DNA from: Rhinopomastus cyanomelas
Lineage: Eukaryota > Chordata > Aves > Bucerotiformes > Rhinopomastidae
Direction: 5' to 3'
DNA length: 64,000 nucleotides
NCBI GenBank assembly: GCA_013400115.1
Contig: VXBP01009035.1
Location: 653,398 to 717,397 of the forward strand
A program made the position numbers and the translations under genes. Within the stretch, counting starts at the first letter, position 1, and the number at the start of each line of letters is the position of its first letter. The notes beneath the pieces are model-generated. The model was given only the letters and a program-made list of their open reading frames with translations. It was not told where the DNA came from and made no database searches. Positions 1 through 11,627 of the stretch are shown one piece after another.

Positions 1-514
1 CACAAGCTACCAGCTCCGCTAACAAAACCGTCAGCTCTGTGAGAGGCAGGGATATGGAAAAAACATGATAATTCATATTATGTGACTGTCTTCCTCCAGT
101 GTGTGGCATAATTCTGATTAAAATTACTGGCATCTCTTTCTGAGCCTTGAAGGAAAAACAGCTCCAGGAACTGACATCCTTTAAATGTGAAAGAGCTATT
201 ATAGGCTAGTGATTCAATATGTTGGTTTTTGAAAACTTCCTAATGAAGAACACGAATTATCTTGAACTGTAATGCATTTTATTTCCTGCTACAACCCCTT
301 TTTAAGGGTAAGTTGGTTGTGTCTCTTTTTAATTATATAACAGGTGACTTGCCTTGGATAGGAAACTTTTAAATGTAATTTGTTTAAAGCTAAAACATGA
401 ATAAAATTATGTTGTTCCCAGTTTCTTGATAGCTGAAGCTGCTATTTGCATATTCGCAAAGGAAAACCAGCTTGGTCCAGCCAAGTCTCTTTACAGTGAC
501 AATGCTCTTCCAGA
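1..514. other. NRXN1: Intron sequence, nothing recognised
   Basis: AT-rich unique-looking sequence in the alpha-transcript intron upstream of the beta promoter. No repeat or exon is visible. Confidence 0.6.
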
Positions 515-1003
515 CTGAATCACTCTGGTTGGAAAAGACCCCTGGCATCATGGAGTCTAACCATCTACTCTACCTTACAAGTTCACCCCTAAACCAGATC
601 CCTCAACACCTCATCCAAGCACATCAGGGACAGCAATTCAACCACCTCCCTGGGAAGCCCATTCCACTGCTTGACCACCCTTTCTGTGAAGAAATTCTTA
701 ATATCTGTTCTAAGCCTACCCTGTTGTCACTTGAACCCTTTCCCTCTTGTTCTGTCACTAGTTGCTTGTAAGAAGAGCCCAGCACCAACCTCTCCACAAT
801 GCCCTTGCAGGTAGTTGTAGGCAGTGATGAGGTCTCCTCTCAGCCTCCTCTTTTTCAAACTAAAGAGTCCCAGCTCTTTTAGTTTTTCTTATAAGAGTTG
901 TTCTCTAGGCCCTTCTCCAGCTTAGTTGCCCTCCTCTGCACCTGCTCCAGCACCTCCACATCTCTTTTGTATTGAGGTGCCCAAAACTGGACACAATACT
1001 CAA
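515..1003 (-). mobile_element. CR1 fragment, older subfamily
   Basis: Reads as antisense CR1 from GAATCACTCTGGTTGGAAAAGACC through the region encoding the ORF2 C-terminus to CCAAAACTGGACACAATACT. It differs from the abundant copies in this window, using TTGGAAAAGACC rather than TTGGAAGGGACC, and is more diverged, so it is probably an older insertion. Confidence 0.85.
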
Positions 1004-2347
1004 GCTGATTCATTAAGCAAAGCTGGTCAGATATTTACAGAATTCCCGTTGATCTGTAGCAGAGGAAGTCCCACACATCCATAATTATTATAAACACTGG
1101 CGTTTCACAAGAAGCTGTCTCAATGCACTTTAAAGTCAGTATTGGCCTTAACACGCACTGAATGTTCTTGTTAGGGCTTACAGACACAGCTTGTAGGTGT
1201 AGAAGGCTTCATCCAGCAATACACTGTTTAATAACCCTTGAAGAGGAAAGCCTTTGAAACCTTTCAACTCTGGCATGAAGGAAGGGTGTAATTCTACCAA
1301 GCCATACTCATGCAAATAGTCTTTATCCTTGTGATTGATAACATTGACCTAGTCTGTCAATTAGCTATTAAGTGACTAATAGTTTGGAGTGATTTGCCCA
1401 AGGTTGCACTTGAAGAGCTGTGGCAGAGGTAGATGTAGAGCTTCCATTTTGTACCTACTACCAAAGGGAGGTGTGGGATGATGGTTTAGATGAGGATATG
1501 GCACGTCACCTGATGGCCCTGACATTTATTACCACAGGAGCAGTTAATTTTACCGTGTCAGTAAATGAGAGTCATGTACTGTGACAGTAAGATGTAGGTA
1601 GCTGTCTTTATTTCAATGCTTCAACAAAGGTTTCTGTGTTTTCTGTATTAGAATCCCCTGTATTTTTCCTCAGGAAAAAAATGGAACACAGATATCATCA
1701 GATATTCTCCTTCATTAAGTTAATCATCTTTGGCTTCTGTAGTAGCTTAATTTTTCTTGCCCTATCAATACACCTGCTCAAAGAAGTCAACATAAAGGGG
1801 TTTTATCTCTGTTATTGATTGGCTGGAATGTGATATATTTGGGATTCTGTTGGAGCTTCTCTAGTGACTCTTTATTGAAACTGGGGGGTGGGGGGAATCA
1901 GTATTGCTTGAAGTAAAAAGAAAAAGGTGACTAGAACTTTCGTTTAAAATTACAAAAGAAGGCATTGCTTAATCCCTGAAGTAGGAAATTGCTTTTCTTC
2001 ATGATCCATTGCTTTCATACTCTTTCTGTCTGCTGGTGCTGAAGGAAAGAAAACTATGTTCTTACTCTGTTTTCACTGTATCTATTTTCTTATCCTCTAC
2101 AAAAACTGTAGTGCTAATTTGTTGTCAAAGTAAATAAAAGGAGGGGAGAGCTTGGCTATGAAAAGATCTTTTTGTCTCAAATAGGCTCTTGCAAATATGA
2201 AGGCGAACGGAGTGTTGTGAGTTAACCCCACTCAGCAAACAAGACAGTAGGGAACTGAATAAAGGAAATAAAGGATTTGAAATAGGATGTCAAAGCTGAA
2301 GTATATGAGAGATTGCTCTTCTTTGAGACCTTGTTATGAGTTTATAA
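1004..2347. other. NRXN1: Intron sequence, nothing recognised
   Basis: Unique-looking AT-rich sequence between CR1 copies. A short G-run (GGGGGGTGGGGGG) near 1883 is the only simple-sequence feature. Confidence 0.6.
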
Positions 2348-2450
2348 GTAAATTCAATAGCGTGTTCCCAGATATCAGTGTTGCCAAGGTGGAGGATTAG
2401 ACTAGATGATCTTTTAAGGTCCCTTCCAATCCCTAATGTTCTGTGATTCT
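2348..2450 (+). mobile_element. CR1 3' end, variant with GTTGCCAAGG upstream
   Basis: Has the shared CR1 3' end (GACTAGATGATC...CCCTAATGTTCTGTGATTCT). Upstream of it is GTGTTGCCAAGGTGGAGGAT instead of the usual GCTGTGGCAGGGGGATTG. The same variant occurs on the other strand at 4671-4780, so it defines a separate subfamily or a chimeric master. Confidence 0.85.
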
Positions 2451-2784
2451 GACCTCATTAATGTCTATAAATAGGGTGGGTGTCAGGAGGATGGAGCCAG
2501 GCTCTTCTCAGTGTCATCTAGTGATAGGACGAGGGGCAATGTGTGTGAGCTGGAACAGAGGAGGTTCCGCATCAATGAGAAGGAACTTCTTCCTAGTGAG
2601 GGTAACAGAGCACTGGAACAGGCTGCCCAGGTGGGTTGTGGAGTCTCCGTCTCTGGAGACCTTTAAAACCTGCCTGAACATGTTCCTGTGCAATTGGATC
2701 TAGGTGATTTCTGCTGTGGCAGGGGGATTGGACTGGATGGTCTTTCAAGGTGCCTTCCAATCCCCAATGTTCTGTGATTCTGTG
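2451..2784 (+). mobile_element. CR1 3' fragment with ORF2 C-terminus
   Basis: Abuts the tail of the previous CR1 directly. It keeps an open frame to the TAG at 2701-2703, with the CR1 C-terminal motifs FF.VRVTEHWNRLP and VVESPSLE.FK. About 80 bases of 3' UTR and a TTCTGTGATTCTGTG tail follow. Confidence 0.92.
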
Positions 2785-4300
2785 CTTTTCTTCTATTCTG
2801 ATCCTGTCTACAGGGAGTAAGGAAATTGCAATTAAAAACAAAAAGCCTGGCTGGGTGGAAGTGATGGTGTCTTGTCTCACCTTGCTTAAAACTCATTATT
2901 TGTTGTTAAAAGCAGTTATTGTTTTATTGCTTCTAATATGCATTGCCAAAATACGGCCTGTTACAGTTCAGGGCTGGAAAACACAAATGGACTGTAAGTA
3001 GTGAATGAATTTTGTTACTTCAGAAGTAGCAGTTTTCAACTGATGATCCCTTGACATTGCCAGGACTGGTCAGCAAATACATTTTAAAGTCATTATAAGT
3101 TATCAGCAGAGGTTTATATCTTTTCCCCAGCGACAGCAGTACAAGTTGTGTTTTCTCTTCTAGCAGCGGTGGCTCTTGTTTCTTCGTTCAATTTGATTGG
3201 TTTTTCTGGTTTTATAAAAACCATTTCATCTTGCAAATCATAATCAAAGATGACGCTGGCAAAACAGCAATCTGAAAGGAGCGGTGATGGGGAGCGTTTG
3301 ATACCGGTGTGTAACAGAAGAGAGACGTGAGTTTTGCTTTGAGTTTTCGCTTGTGCTAGGTTGCATGAGGAAGATGGCAAGACCGCACCATATGCCAAAT
3401 AAAAGCTTCATTAGAGAGGCATTAGTAGATTAATCCAACTTACTCTGTGGTTTATTTTATTTAGGCAGTAATAAGGTAAGTTCATTACTTTGCAGTCTTA
3501 ATGTCTGCTACTGTACCTCAAAGCAACCAGTAACAATTCCACTGAGACTCTGTAGATCTCACTAACACCTGTCAAGACAAACACACGGCTCTCTAGGGGA
3601 ATCACCTTGGCAACATAACTGAGGAAATCTGGAAAAAAGTAAGTCTTTCACACACAAAAGCGTGTTGCACAGCCTAAACTTGATTAACGATTTTTCACAT
3701 GCCTCTGAGGTCATATATCTCTTTAAAGTGGGGGGAAAAAAGTCAAATCAATCTTTGAAGAACAAATATTTTTGGAATGTACAATACTCCATTTGAAATG
3801 TGTTTTAAAGAACTTGAAGGATGTAGAATAATTATGCAATTTGAATTGAGCCTTAGAAAAGCTGTCTGAGACCAGCAATTGAGTCTCCATCCCCCTAGGG
3901 CTAATATATTAGATTACAAGGATTATTGCAGTGGCAGTATTTGTGCCACTACATTTAAGATTATGTCAGCAATTCCATTTTAAACCTGTGTGCTCAGAGC
4001 TTCATAACTCAGCCATAGAAAATTTGCCTGGCACTACAAATAAATACGGTTTCTGCACAATGGGAACACTTCTTCTGAGGGAGGAAGGGGAAGAAAGAAG
4101 CTTAAAGCTAAGTACACATTTGGATGTTTTTAAGTCATGAATGCCTCAAGTTAATGCCATCTTCTTACAACTCTGCTTTTTCAGATCAGGTCTTTCTACT
4201 GCTGACTTGTAGCATTCCTGCTGTCTGTATTGAACTAGAAGAGTGGATGGAATGGTACCAGGCTGTACCTTACCCCTTTCTTATCTAACATTATTACAGG
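2785..4300. other. NRXN1: Intron sequence, nothing recognised
   Basis: No CR1 and no ORF with protein similarity I recognise. Frames on both strands are short and compositionally random. Confidence 0.6.
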
Positions 4301-4424
4301 GAGAGGTTTAAAACCCACCTGGACATGTTCCTATGCAGCTTGGTGTAGGTGGTCCTGCTGTGGCAGGGGGTTGGACTGAATGATCTTTCAAGGTCCCTTC
4401 CAAGCCCTAAAGTTCTGTGGTTCA
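4301..4424 (+). mobile_element. CR1 3' end fragment
   Basis: Starts at GGTTTAAAACCCACCTGGAC and ends at TTCTGTGGTTC. It is 5'-truncated to the last 124 bases, with a degenerate tail. Confidence 0.88.
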
Positions 4425-4670
4425 GGGAAGGCCACAAGTGGTGCTTCCTCTTCCTCACCAGGTCAAAGAAGTGGGTGGGGTGTAACCTGTGAAGAATTGT
4501 CAGGTGTGCTATCACAGAAATCCTGTCAGGTAAACCTGCTTAGGAAGGTACTCCTGACTGCTGCTGACTTCAGACACCACAAAAGCATCACTTAAGGCTT
4601 TTCTGGCAAGACCCCTGGCGGGCTTCCCACCAAAAAAACCTGGCAATCAACTGTGCCTTGTGAGGTCTTT

Positions 4671-4780
4671 AATCACAGAATCACAGAACATTAGGGATTG
4701 GAAGGGACCTCGAAAGATCGTCTAGTCCAATCCTCCACCTTGGCAACACTGATCTCTGGGAACATGCTATTGAATTTACT
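4671..4780 (-). mobile_element. CR1 3' end, GTTGCCAAGG variant
   Basis: Begins with AATCACAGAATCACAGAACA on the + strand and carries the same unusual internal block as 2348-2450. The two copies match through AGTAAATTCAATAG, which shows the shared region is part of the element. Confidence 0.87.
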
Positions 4781-4794
4781 GAACCTGCACAAGT

Positions 4795-4930
4795 CATAGA
4801 ATCATTAGGGATTGGAAGGGACCTTGAAAGATCATCTAGTCCAATCCCCCTGCCACAGCAGGATCACCTCGATCAAGTCACACAGGAACACATCCAGGCA
4901 GGTTTTAGACGTCTCCAGAGAAGGAGACTC
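4795..4930 (-). mobile_element. CR1 3' end fragment (left arm of inverted repeat)
   Basis: Young-type CR1 3' end from CATAGAATCATTAGGG to GAGAAGGAGACTC. Together with the flanking CCTGCACAAGT (4784-4794), it is the reverse complement of 5319-5440 with only three mismatches over 122 bases. Confidence 0.9.
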
Positions 4931-5318
4931 GCTCAATTTGCCCATTTTAGAACCACTGTGTTTTGCCACGGGCGCAAGCTTAAGGTGGCATTTATTATCT
5001 CAGGTATTATATATGTGGTAAAGAATGACAAGAGCTGCAGACTTCTTGTGTTTCTGGAGGTTTTTACAAACAAATACACTTTGTATGTAATTCCTATGCT
5101 TGTATTGGACACTGGGTTCTGTTACTGGCATCTGTCACAGACCTCATTTAACTTCTTGATAACTAATTACTGACTCTTGTTTGGTTGGGGTTTTTTATTC
5201 CTAGCGGGAGTATTGGCTGAGGAGCTCAAATCAGTAGCATCAAAGCTGCAGTGGGGGAGATCTCTCTTCTGTGCGGCGATGCAGTGCCGTTTCATGCGGC
5301 AGTACTCTTACAAATCAG

Positions 5319-5430
5319 AAACCTGCCTGGATGTGTTCCTGTGTGACTTGGTCTAGGTGATCCTGCTGTGGCAGGGGGATTGGACTAGATGATCTTTCAA
5401 AGTCCCTTCCAATCCCTAATGATTCTATGA
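5319..5430 (+). mobile_element. CR1 3' end fragment (right arm of inverted repeat)
   Basis: Runs from AAACCTGCCTGGATG to the tail ATGATTCTATGA, then continues into CTTGTGCAGG. That flanking sequence also borders the opposite-strand copy at 4795. Both copies are truncated within the same region. Confidence 0.9.
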
Positions 5431-5905
5431 CTTGTGCAGGCTCTGCAGCAGTCTAGAGTTAACTGCTCATGCAGTAATCCTGAGAGAACATGAATACAGC
5501 TTGCACTGCTTGATACATGACTACAGATCCTTTAAGTGCTGTCATGTACATACATGTAAATTTGCCCTTAATTCTTGTGGCTTTATATTGGAGTGAAAGG
5601 GGGAACCTATCAAAATTGTTAGCATCCTTAGTGCAAAGTAAACTCCCCAAAACAGGAATTAAATAGCATTGCAGTACTAAGACAACTCCCAATGGAGTGT
5701 GAGCCTTCCTTCCTGAGGCAGGTCAAGCCAGGGTTAGCACAAGTAAAAGTAGCTGGGCTTGGCAAAGTGCCCTGAGGACTGATGGACCAACCAGGGCTAT
5801 TTCAGGCCGTGAGGGAGTATCTTTTCAGAGTCAAAATTCTCCATTGGAAAATGTTCTCCTACCAGCCCCTTCTATTCTATATTGAAGAGATCTGGCTTCT
5901 GTGGC

Positions 5906-5963
5906 TTATTGATGGTTGGACTCGACGATCCCAAGGGTCTTTTCCAACCTGAATGATCCTATG
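5906..5963 (+). mobile_element. CR1 3' end, GGTTGGACTCGACGATC subfamily
   Basis: A short fragment whose 3' end (ATGGTTGGACTCGACGATCC...TTTTCCAACC) belongs to a different CR1 subfamily. That subfamily is also present at 37265-37413. Confidence 0.75.
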
Positions 5964-6540
5964 CGTATGGTTTCAAGAAAATGAAACAAAAATCACCTTG
6001 CTTTTGGCAGCAAGGAACAGACATTAGGATAGTATTTCTGTCTTTGTACACAGAGTCAAAAACCAGTAATTATGAAGATTTAAGCCTGTTTGGATGGATA
6101 GATTTAAGGGCAGAAAACTTATCAACTGTACTGGGATTTATTGTGACTAATACATGGAGAAAATAGCTGCATTAAAGAGGAAGTAGTCTAAGTATTTCCA
6201 TTGTAAACTCTTTTATTTTGCATCACCACTAAATATGTTAATTTCTGTGGTTTTGTGAATATACAAATATTCCACCTGTCTCTCTTAGAATTACTTTTTT
6301 TTTAGTCTTCCTTCCTTTCTAACACAAAGGATTTCTGCTCTAAGTTGTTTCAAGTAAGGACACAAATTGTCTACAGATGTACATGGATGATAGGCTTCAG
6401 TGCTTTAGTTCAGCATCTTGTCATTCATTGACTCTTGCAAGAGGAAAATTGACTCCTCAAATGAAATGTCTGACAAAATAGATTATTTTATTATTGGGGG
6501 ATCCTGTGTACAGGTCCTTAAAGTTGTCAGTGGAGACATT

Positions 6541-6744
6541 AACTTGAGAAGGACCTTCTTCACAGTAAGGGTGAAAAAGCACTGGAATGGGCTGCCCAGA
6601 GGAGTTGTGGAGTCTCCTTCTATGGAGATGTTTAAAACCCACCTGAATGTGTTCCTGTGTGACTTGATCTAGTTGATCCTGCTGTGGCAGGGGGATTGTA
6701 CTAGGTCTTTCGAGGTCCCTTCCAATCCCTAATGTTCTGTGAAT
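6541..6744 (+). mobile_element. CR1 3' fragment with ORF2 C-terminus
   Basis: Frame open to the TAG at 6670-6672, with the VKKHWNGLPRGVVESPSMEMFK block. The 3' UTR has a 9-base deletion (GTACTAGGTCTTTC) and a minimal tail. Confidence 0.9.
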
Positions 6745-6906
6745 GTTTTCTTCTCTGAAGTGCTGTCTGTAGGATGAATAAACATAATTTCTGGTCTGCT
6801 TGATTGTAATCACAAATCATTCACATATTTTCAAACCAAGTGGGATTCCGTACACAGGAGTGGAGAAAAACTGTAATAGAGAAACACAGGAAGTGATTTG
6901 CAGTGA

Positions 6907-6966
6907 TCATAGAATCATTAGAGATTGGAAGGGACCTCGAAAGATCATCCAGTCCAATCCCCCTCT
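6907..6966 (-). mobile_element. CR1 3' terminal fragment, 60 bases
   Basis: TCATAGAATCATTAGAGATTGG through CCAATCCCCCT, then unrelated sequence. It is an extremely 5'-truncated antisense copy. Confidence 0.8.
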
Positions 6967-8809
6967 GTTCATTGACTAGAATTCCCTGTAGCAGAGATAC
7001 TTATTTGTGGACTTTTTTCTGTTGGAGTTTGCTCAAGAGCACTTGAATTTCAGGAGCTGAAGAGTGGTTGTTGCGGCACCAAGTGTAGGACTTCATCTCT
7101 GGAGCGTAGAAGTGGACAGAGCAAGCCTGGCTGCATAGGGCACCACGCAACCTAAAAAAGCCTTGCCTTTAACTGACAGCTGCTAGCCTAAGGCATGCTC
7201 TGCGCTTAGGTTTTGCTGGTGTCACCAAAGTGGCTCATCTTAAGAGATACAGCTGTATTGACAAAAATCAGAGGGCAGAGAAATATGGCTGTACCAGCAA
7301 GAAGTACTTTTTTCTTTGTATAAATCTTCTTTAGGACCATTTGGTGTTTATAGAACAGTGTCATTAGAAGAAGCAAGGGAAAGATGTGATTTTACAACTG
7401 AGGATATTGTTGCTCATAAACTTAGGAACCTACTGGTATTAACAGAGTTCATTTGGTGGAAATAACTTGATTAAAAGTCACATTTCCTACCAATGTGACC
7501 TGCACAGGGTACAAATCAAATGAGGTTAAAAAACTAAATTAACCTCACAGAGTTTCCGAAATACTAAAGAACTACCTTGCGAGCACTGTGGTTTGTTTTG
7601 ATGGTTGATTTTTCTCTGCCTGCAGTGTGGTTTTTTTGCACAGAGTCTTGTTCATTGTCTCTACCGCTTCTTCCTTCTTTGGGTGAGCTGTCACAGACTG
7701 ATACAACAATGTAGATTGTGTAGGGAGTAGGTGATTCTGTGCCCTTGGGGAACAAAGCCAGATCACTTCAACTTCAGCTAGTTCTTAGCTAGCAAAGATT
7801 CAGTGTCTTATGCTAGCAGGGGGTAAAAAAGAAAGTATTTAAAGTGAGAAATGCTGCTTACCATCAGTTTTCATACTGTTTACTTGTGGATGCTTTTAAC
7901 TTTTACATTTCATTAAAAAGCTTAACTCTGAGTGCTAAGACACTCAATTAAGCTCTTTAAATAAAACATAAAAGGACTGGAAGTATCTGACTAACAAGCT
8001 TTGCTTCAAATTGGGAAGAACTTTTTGCTGTTATCACAAAATTTCCTTGAATTTCTTTATTTTTGCCTTCCTGTCCCCATCTGCCCTTCACTTGTTTTCA
8101 TACATGCTTCCTTCTTCATCTTTTTTTTCATTTCTCTGTTACTCTTTTCATTTTCAATCTTTTCATTATGTTTTCCACACACCACTTCTCCCCACTGAAC
8201 TGCATTAGATCACCTTTCCCCCCACCTCCCCTGGAGTTTGGATAGTCCCTCTGTTTCTTGTGTCTGTGGTTCAGAGTGCAGGGCCAAGAAAATATTGAGT
8301 GCTATTAAAATTAGAGCTAGCACAAACAAGGTGCTGAGCACATTGACAGAAAAGCCTGACTAACTGGGTGTCAGTGGCCCCATTTATGTTTTATCCAGGT
8401 ACCAAACTATGAGTTAGATGCCTAAACAGCTTTGTGGAATTTTGCTTTTATATCCTCAATTCTTGGTTTGGATATGTAGCTGCAAAATAATGCAATACTT
8501 TAACTGTCTCTAACTAGTGTTTAACATCATAATGTAACACCTAGAAATGACCTGTTGTCATCTATCTGATGACAAATCTAGACACTTTGGTGGCAGTTAT
8601 GTGCGTGCACTGCATAAATAGTATACATTTCATAATGCTGAGCACATAAACACCCTCTTTATCCTCAGTGAAATATTAAATGAAGTGCTTTTGAAGTACC
8701 TGAACGTTTTATTCAACTACTTTGGTATTTAAACACTTTAGGCCTCCCTGACACAGTGGATACTGAATGGAGTGAGAATCTAGATTAAGGTGCTCAAGCT
8801 GCAAACATC
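6967..8809. other. NRXN1: Intron with a pyrimidine-rich tract
   Basis: Unique-looking sequence. A C/T-rich tract at about 8035-8235 gives several overlapping low-complexity frames, none credible as genes. Confidence 0.6.
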
Positions 8810-9087
8810 TTAGTGGCACCTGATGATAGGACAAGAGACAATGGGTGTAAACTCGAATATAGGAGGTTCCACATGAATATGAGAGAGAACTTCTTCCCAA
8901 TGAGGGTGACAGAGCACTAGAATGGGCTGCCCAGGGAGACAGTGAAGTCTCTTCCTTTGGAGATGTTTAAAACCCATCTGGACGTGTCCTGTGCGACTTG
9001 GTCTAGGTGGTCCTGCTCCTGCAGGGGCATTGGACTGTATGAGCTCTGGAGGTCCCTTCCAATCCCTAATGTTCTGTGATTCTGTGA
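8810..9087 (+). mobile_element. CR1 3' fragment
   Basis: Starts at TTAGTGGCACCTGATGATAGG and ends with TTCTGTGATTCTGTGA. It is the last CR1 before the beta promoter island. The ORF2 remnant is frameshifted: the TGGAAC of the HWN motif reads TAGAAT. Confidence 0.92.
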
Positions 9088-11220
9088 TCTCCAACAGTAC
9101 AGAGAAGAGTACTTGCACAAAGTCGGACTGAGCTCACACCAACGTGTATCTGCAGTCTCAGGCTGGAAAAGTTTGTCTCGCCTAAGAGAGAGCCGTGCAA
9201 CAGGGGGAGCCAGTTGTGCTTTCCTGCATGCCTAGGGGAAACTCCCACGAACAGGTAGCAATCTCTTGATGAGATCAAGAGACTACTACCTTTGTTCCGA
9301 GATTTGGAGAGTCTGTTGTATATTGTTTGTTAAGAGCTGACGGTGCGTGGCAGTTTCAAGCTGATAGTTCGGAAAGTCTGGATTTGTTACTTCTTTTACA
9401 CCCGGGCTTTTTGAGACAGGTTGGCAAAGACACTGACATCCTTGTAAGCTACCTTTCCCAGACGCGAGCTAGGAGTTGTAGACAAGAAGTCCTGCTGTAT
9501 ACCCTTGCGGCCGGCCTGCGGTGCCGGGCTGGCGGTGACCTGCAGCGGACCTGCTGGGTCTCGGCACCTACCTCTCTCTCTCGCGGGTTCGCCCTGATGC
9601 GTGCATGCGCTTCCACGCCGAGCACTAAGCCTGTGGCGGGTTTGTTGGAGGGTTTTTTGTAGGTTTTTCCTCGCGGACTTTCATCACTGCGTTAAGATCT
9701 TTCTACGGTTTACCTGGGCGTGTTTTGCAAAACTTTTGAGTCCGCGGTGATGCTGCGTTGCGGCGCAGGGGGCGGGCTGTGAAACGCACCGCCCCGGGGC
9801 AGGGCAGGGCAAGGCAAGGCAGGAGCGGAGCGGCTGCTTCCTCGCCCGTGCTCTGGGGTTTTCGGGGCTCTGTCGCCGTGATGCAGACCTTGCCACGACC
9901 TGCTGGCTTAGAGTGTTTCTCCTCACCGGGCCAGGGGTAATCCTCCCTGGGCTGGGCAGAGCCGGGACGAAAAGCCTTTCTCGTTCCAGAGCCTGGCGCA
10001 GCTGAGCGAGGGCTGTGGCTTCTCGATCGCATCCATGTGAATTGGAAAAGCGCCTCAGCGAACGGCGGTGCTTTTCGTTTAGACGAAGGCGAAATGCATA
10101 AAAAAGCATTTTCACACCCACTGCTCGCCCTCTCCCGTTCATGCATCTGCAACCCATGATCTCATGCTGCTGAAGGCATGGCACAAGATCTACGGCAGGC
10201 TGGAAACGGGAGGGAGGGAGTAAGGGAGGTGGAGGAGAGGCGGGAGCGTGCGGCTCACACACGCTGCCGTGCCCAGGTGCGGTACTGCAGGCTCTGCGCC
10301 TCCCACGGCTGCCACCGGGGAGAGCGAGGGGTGCGGGACCCGCCGAAGGGTGCAATGTTTCCCCTTCACTTTTAACTGTGACATCTCCCACCCTCGGCTG
10401 TTGTTGCGGGGCGGGTTTGGGGGACAGCCCTTCCCGCCGTTTTCGGGGCAAGCGTGGCGGCGGGGCTCCGCACCCGGAGGGCGATGCGGGAGCTGTCGGC
10501 GCCGCCCTGTAGCTGCGGGGAGGTGTGCGGGGTGTGAGTGTGCAGAGCCTAGGAACGCCTTTTTTCAGCCCAGTTTGCGGTCGCAGCAGAGGTGCAGTTG
10601 AGTAGTACCGGGGGGAGGGAAGGGAATAAAAGGTAACTCTTTGTTAGGCGCCGTGTGTGCAATTACCGGGTAATCACAGCCGATGCTCTACCAGACAGAG
10701 GGAAACGTCTGATGGTGCGAAGTTTAGGCCAATTAAAAGACGTTATTTTAAAGATGAAAATGTTTTTTCGAGGCGCTGGTACATCACATCTGAACTATCA
10801 GAGGAGGGGAAATGCTCCCTCCGCGCTGCTGACTCCGCGGCGCGGGTGGGTGGTGGGTGGCGGGTGGGGAAGAGCGGCGGGGGGGGTGTGCGNTGGCACT
10901 GCGCGGCTCCCGAAAGGCAGAAGAGAGGCAGCGCGACTGTGTGGGAGCTGAACTCAGCCTCCCTCTTTAACATAGGCTCGTCCTCTGCATTGCATCCGAG
11001 CTTCAGTGATTTGCTGTTTGGAGACTGCAGATTTGCATAGCCCTGCTCTTCGCAAGCATGTTTTGGGTTTCCTTCTTTTGTGTTGGGGTTTTTTGTGTTG
11101 CTTTTTCGGGGCTTTTTCCCCCCTCTGCTTCTTTCATAAGGGTGCAGTCTTCTCCCTGAAAACATCCTCGGTTATTACTACCAGTAGTCAGACCATTGAG
11201 ATTGCCGGAGCAGTCTGATT

Positions 11221-11293
11221 ATTGTCTGGCGGCGTGTGCAAGGGTGTGCGAGTGTGAGTGTATGTGTGCGGGTGCGAGTGTGTGTGTGCGCGC
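11221..11293 (+). repeat. TG/GTGCG-rich simple sequence in the leader
   Basis: Imperfect alternating purine-pyrimidine repeat (TGTGCG, GAGTGTG and TGTGTGTGCGCG units) within the probable beta leader. Alternating TG/CG can adopt Z-DNA. The length is probably variable between individuals. Confidence 0.6.
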
Positions 11294-11334
11294 CGGGGGA
11301 AGAGATCGCTCGCTGAGGGCTCACCAGTTTGGAG

Positions 11335-11391
11335 ATGAATGGAGGGAAGAGCAGCAGTTTGATTTTTCTCTGCTTTCCCAGCTCTGGCTGA
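11335..11391 (+). other. Short upstream ORF in the NRXN1-beta leader (18 codons)
   Basis: ATG at 11335 runs 18 codons to TGA at 11389-11391, encoding MNGGKSSSLIFLCFPSSG. It lies about 440 bases before the beta start. It is listed because leader uORFs can restrain downstream translation. There is no evidence of coding selection from one sequence. Confidence 0.35.
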
Positions 11392-11627
11392 TGGAGTGGC
11401 ATCCCCTTTTTTCTTTCTTAGCAGAAATGTGGCATGATTGGCTACACCGTGGATTACTGGGGATGGGGGAATGCTTGGCACTCTCGTAGCCCTTGCAACT
11501 GTGGAGTATTGTTAATGAGCACCAGCCCCGGGAAAGCTGAAACTAGCGATTGCTTGAGCGCGGGGCTTTTCCCTTCTTCCACCTCTTTGCGAAGGCTCTG
11601 AACTGCCTGGATTCTCCGAATCTGACT

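Noticed and set aside
2443..2703. Small protein-like frames ending in HWN.LP and VVESPSLE motifs across the window
   Set aside because: They are the C-terminal part of CR1 ORF2 in truncated copies, not host genes, and are recorded as mobile elements.
8001..8245. Three overlapping Phe/Leu/Ser-rich frames
   Set aside because: They arise from a pyrimidine-rich tract and start in overlapping frames with hydrophobic low-complexity content.
9684..10451. 255-codon minus-strand open frame in the CpG island
   Set aside because: It starts at TTG, is low-complexity Arg/Pro/Ala text typical of GC-rich DNA lacking stop codons, and overlaps other equally open frames. No domain is recognisable.
11178..11481. 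Minus-strand frames rich in HTHTRT repeats
   Set aside because: They are translations of the TG-rich simple sequence in the leader, not a protein.
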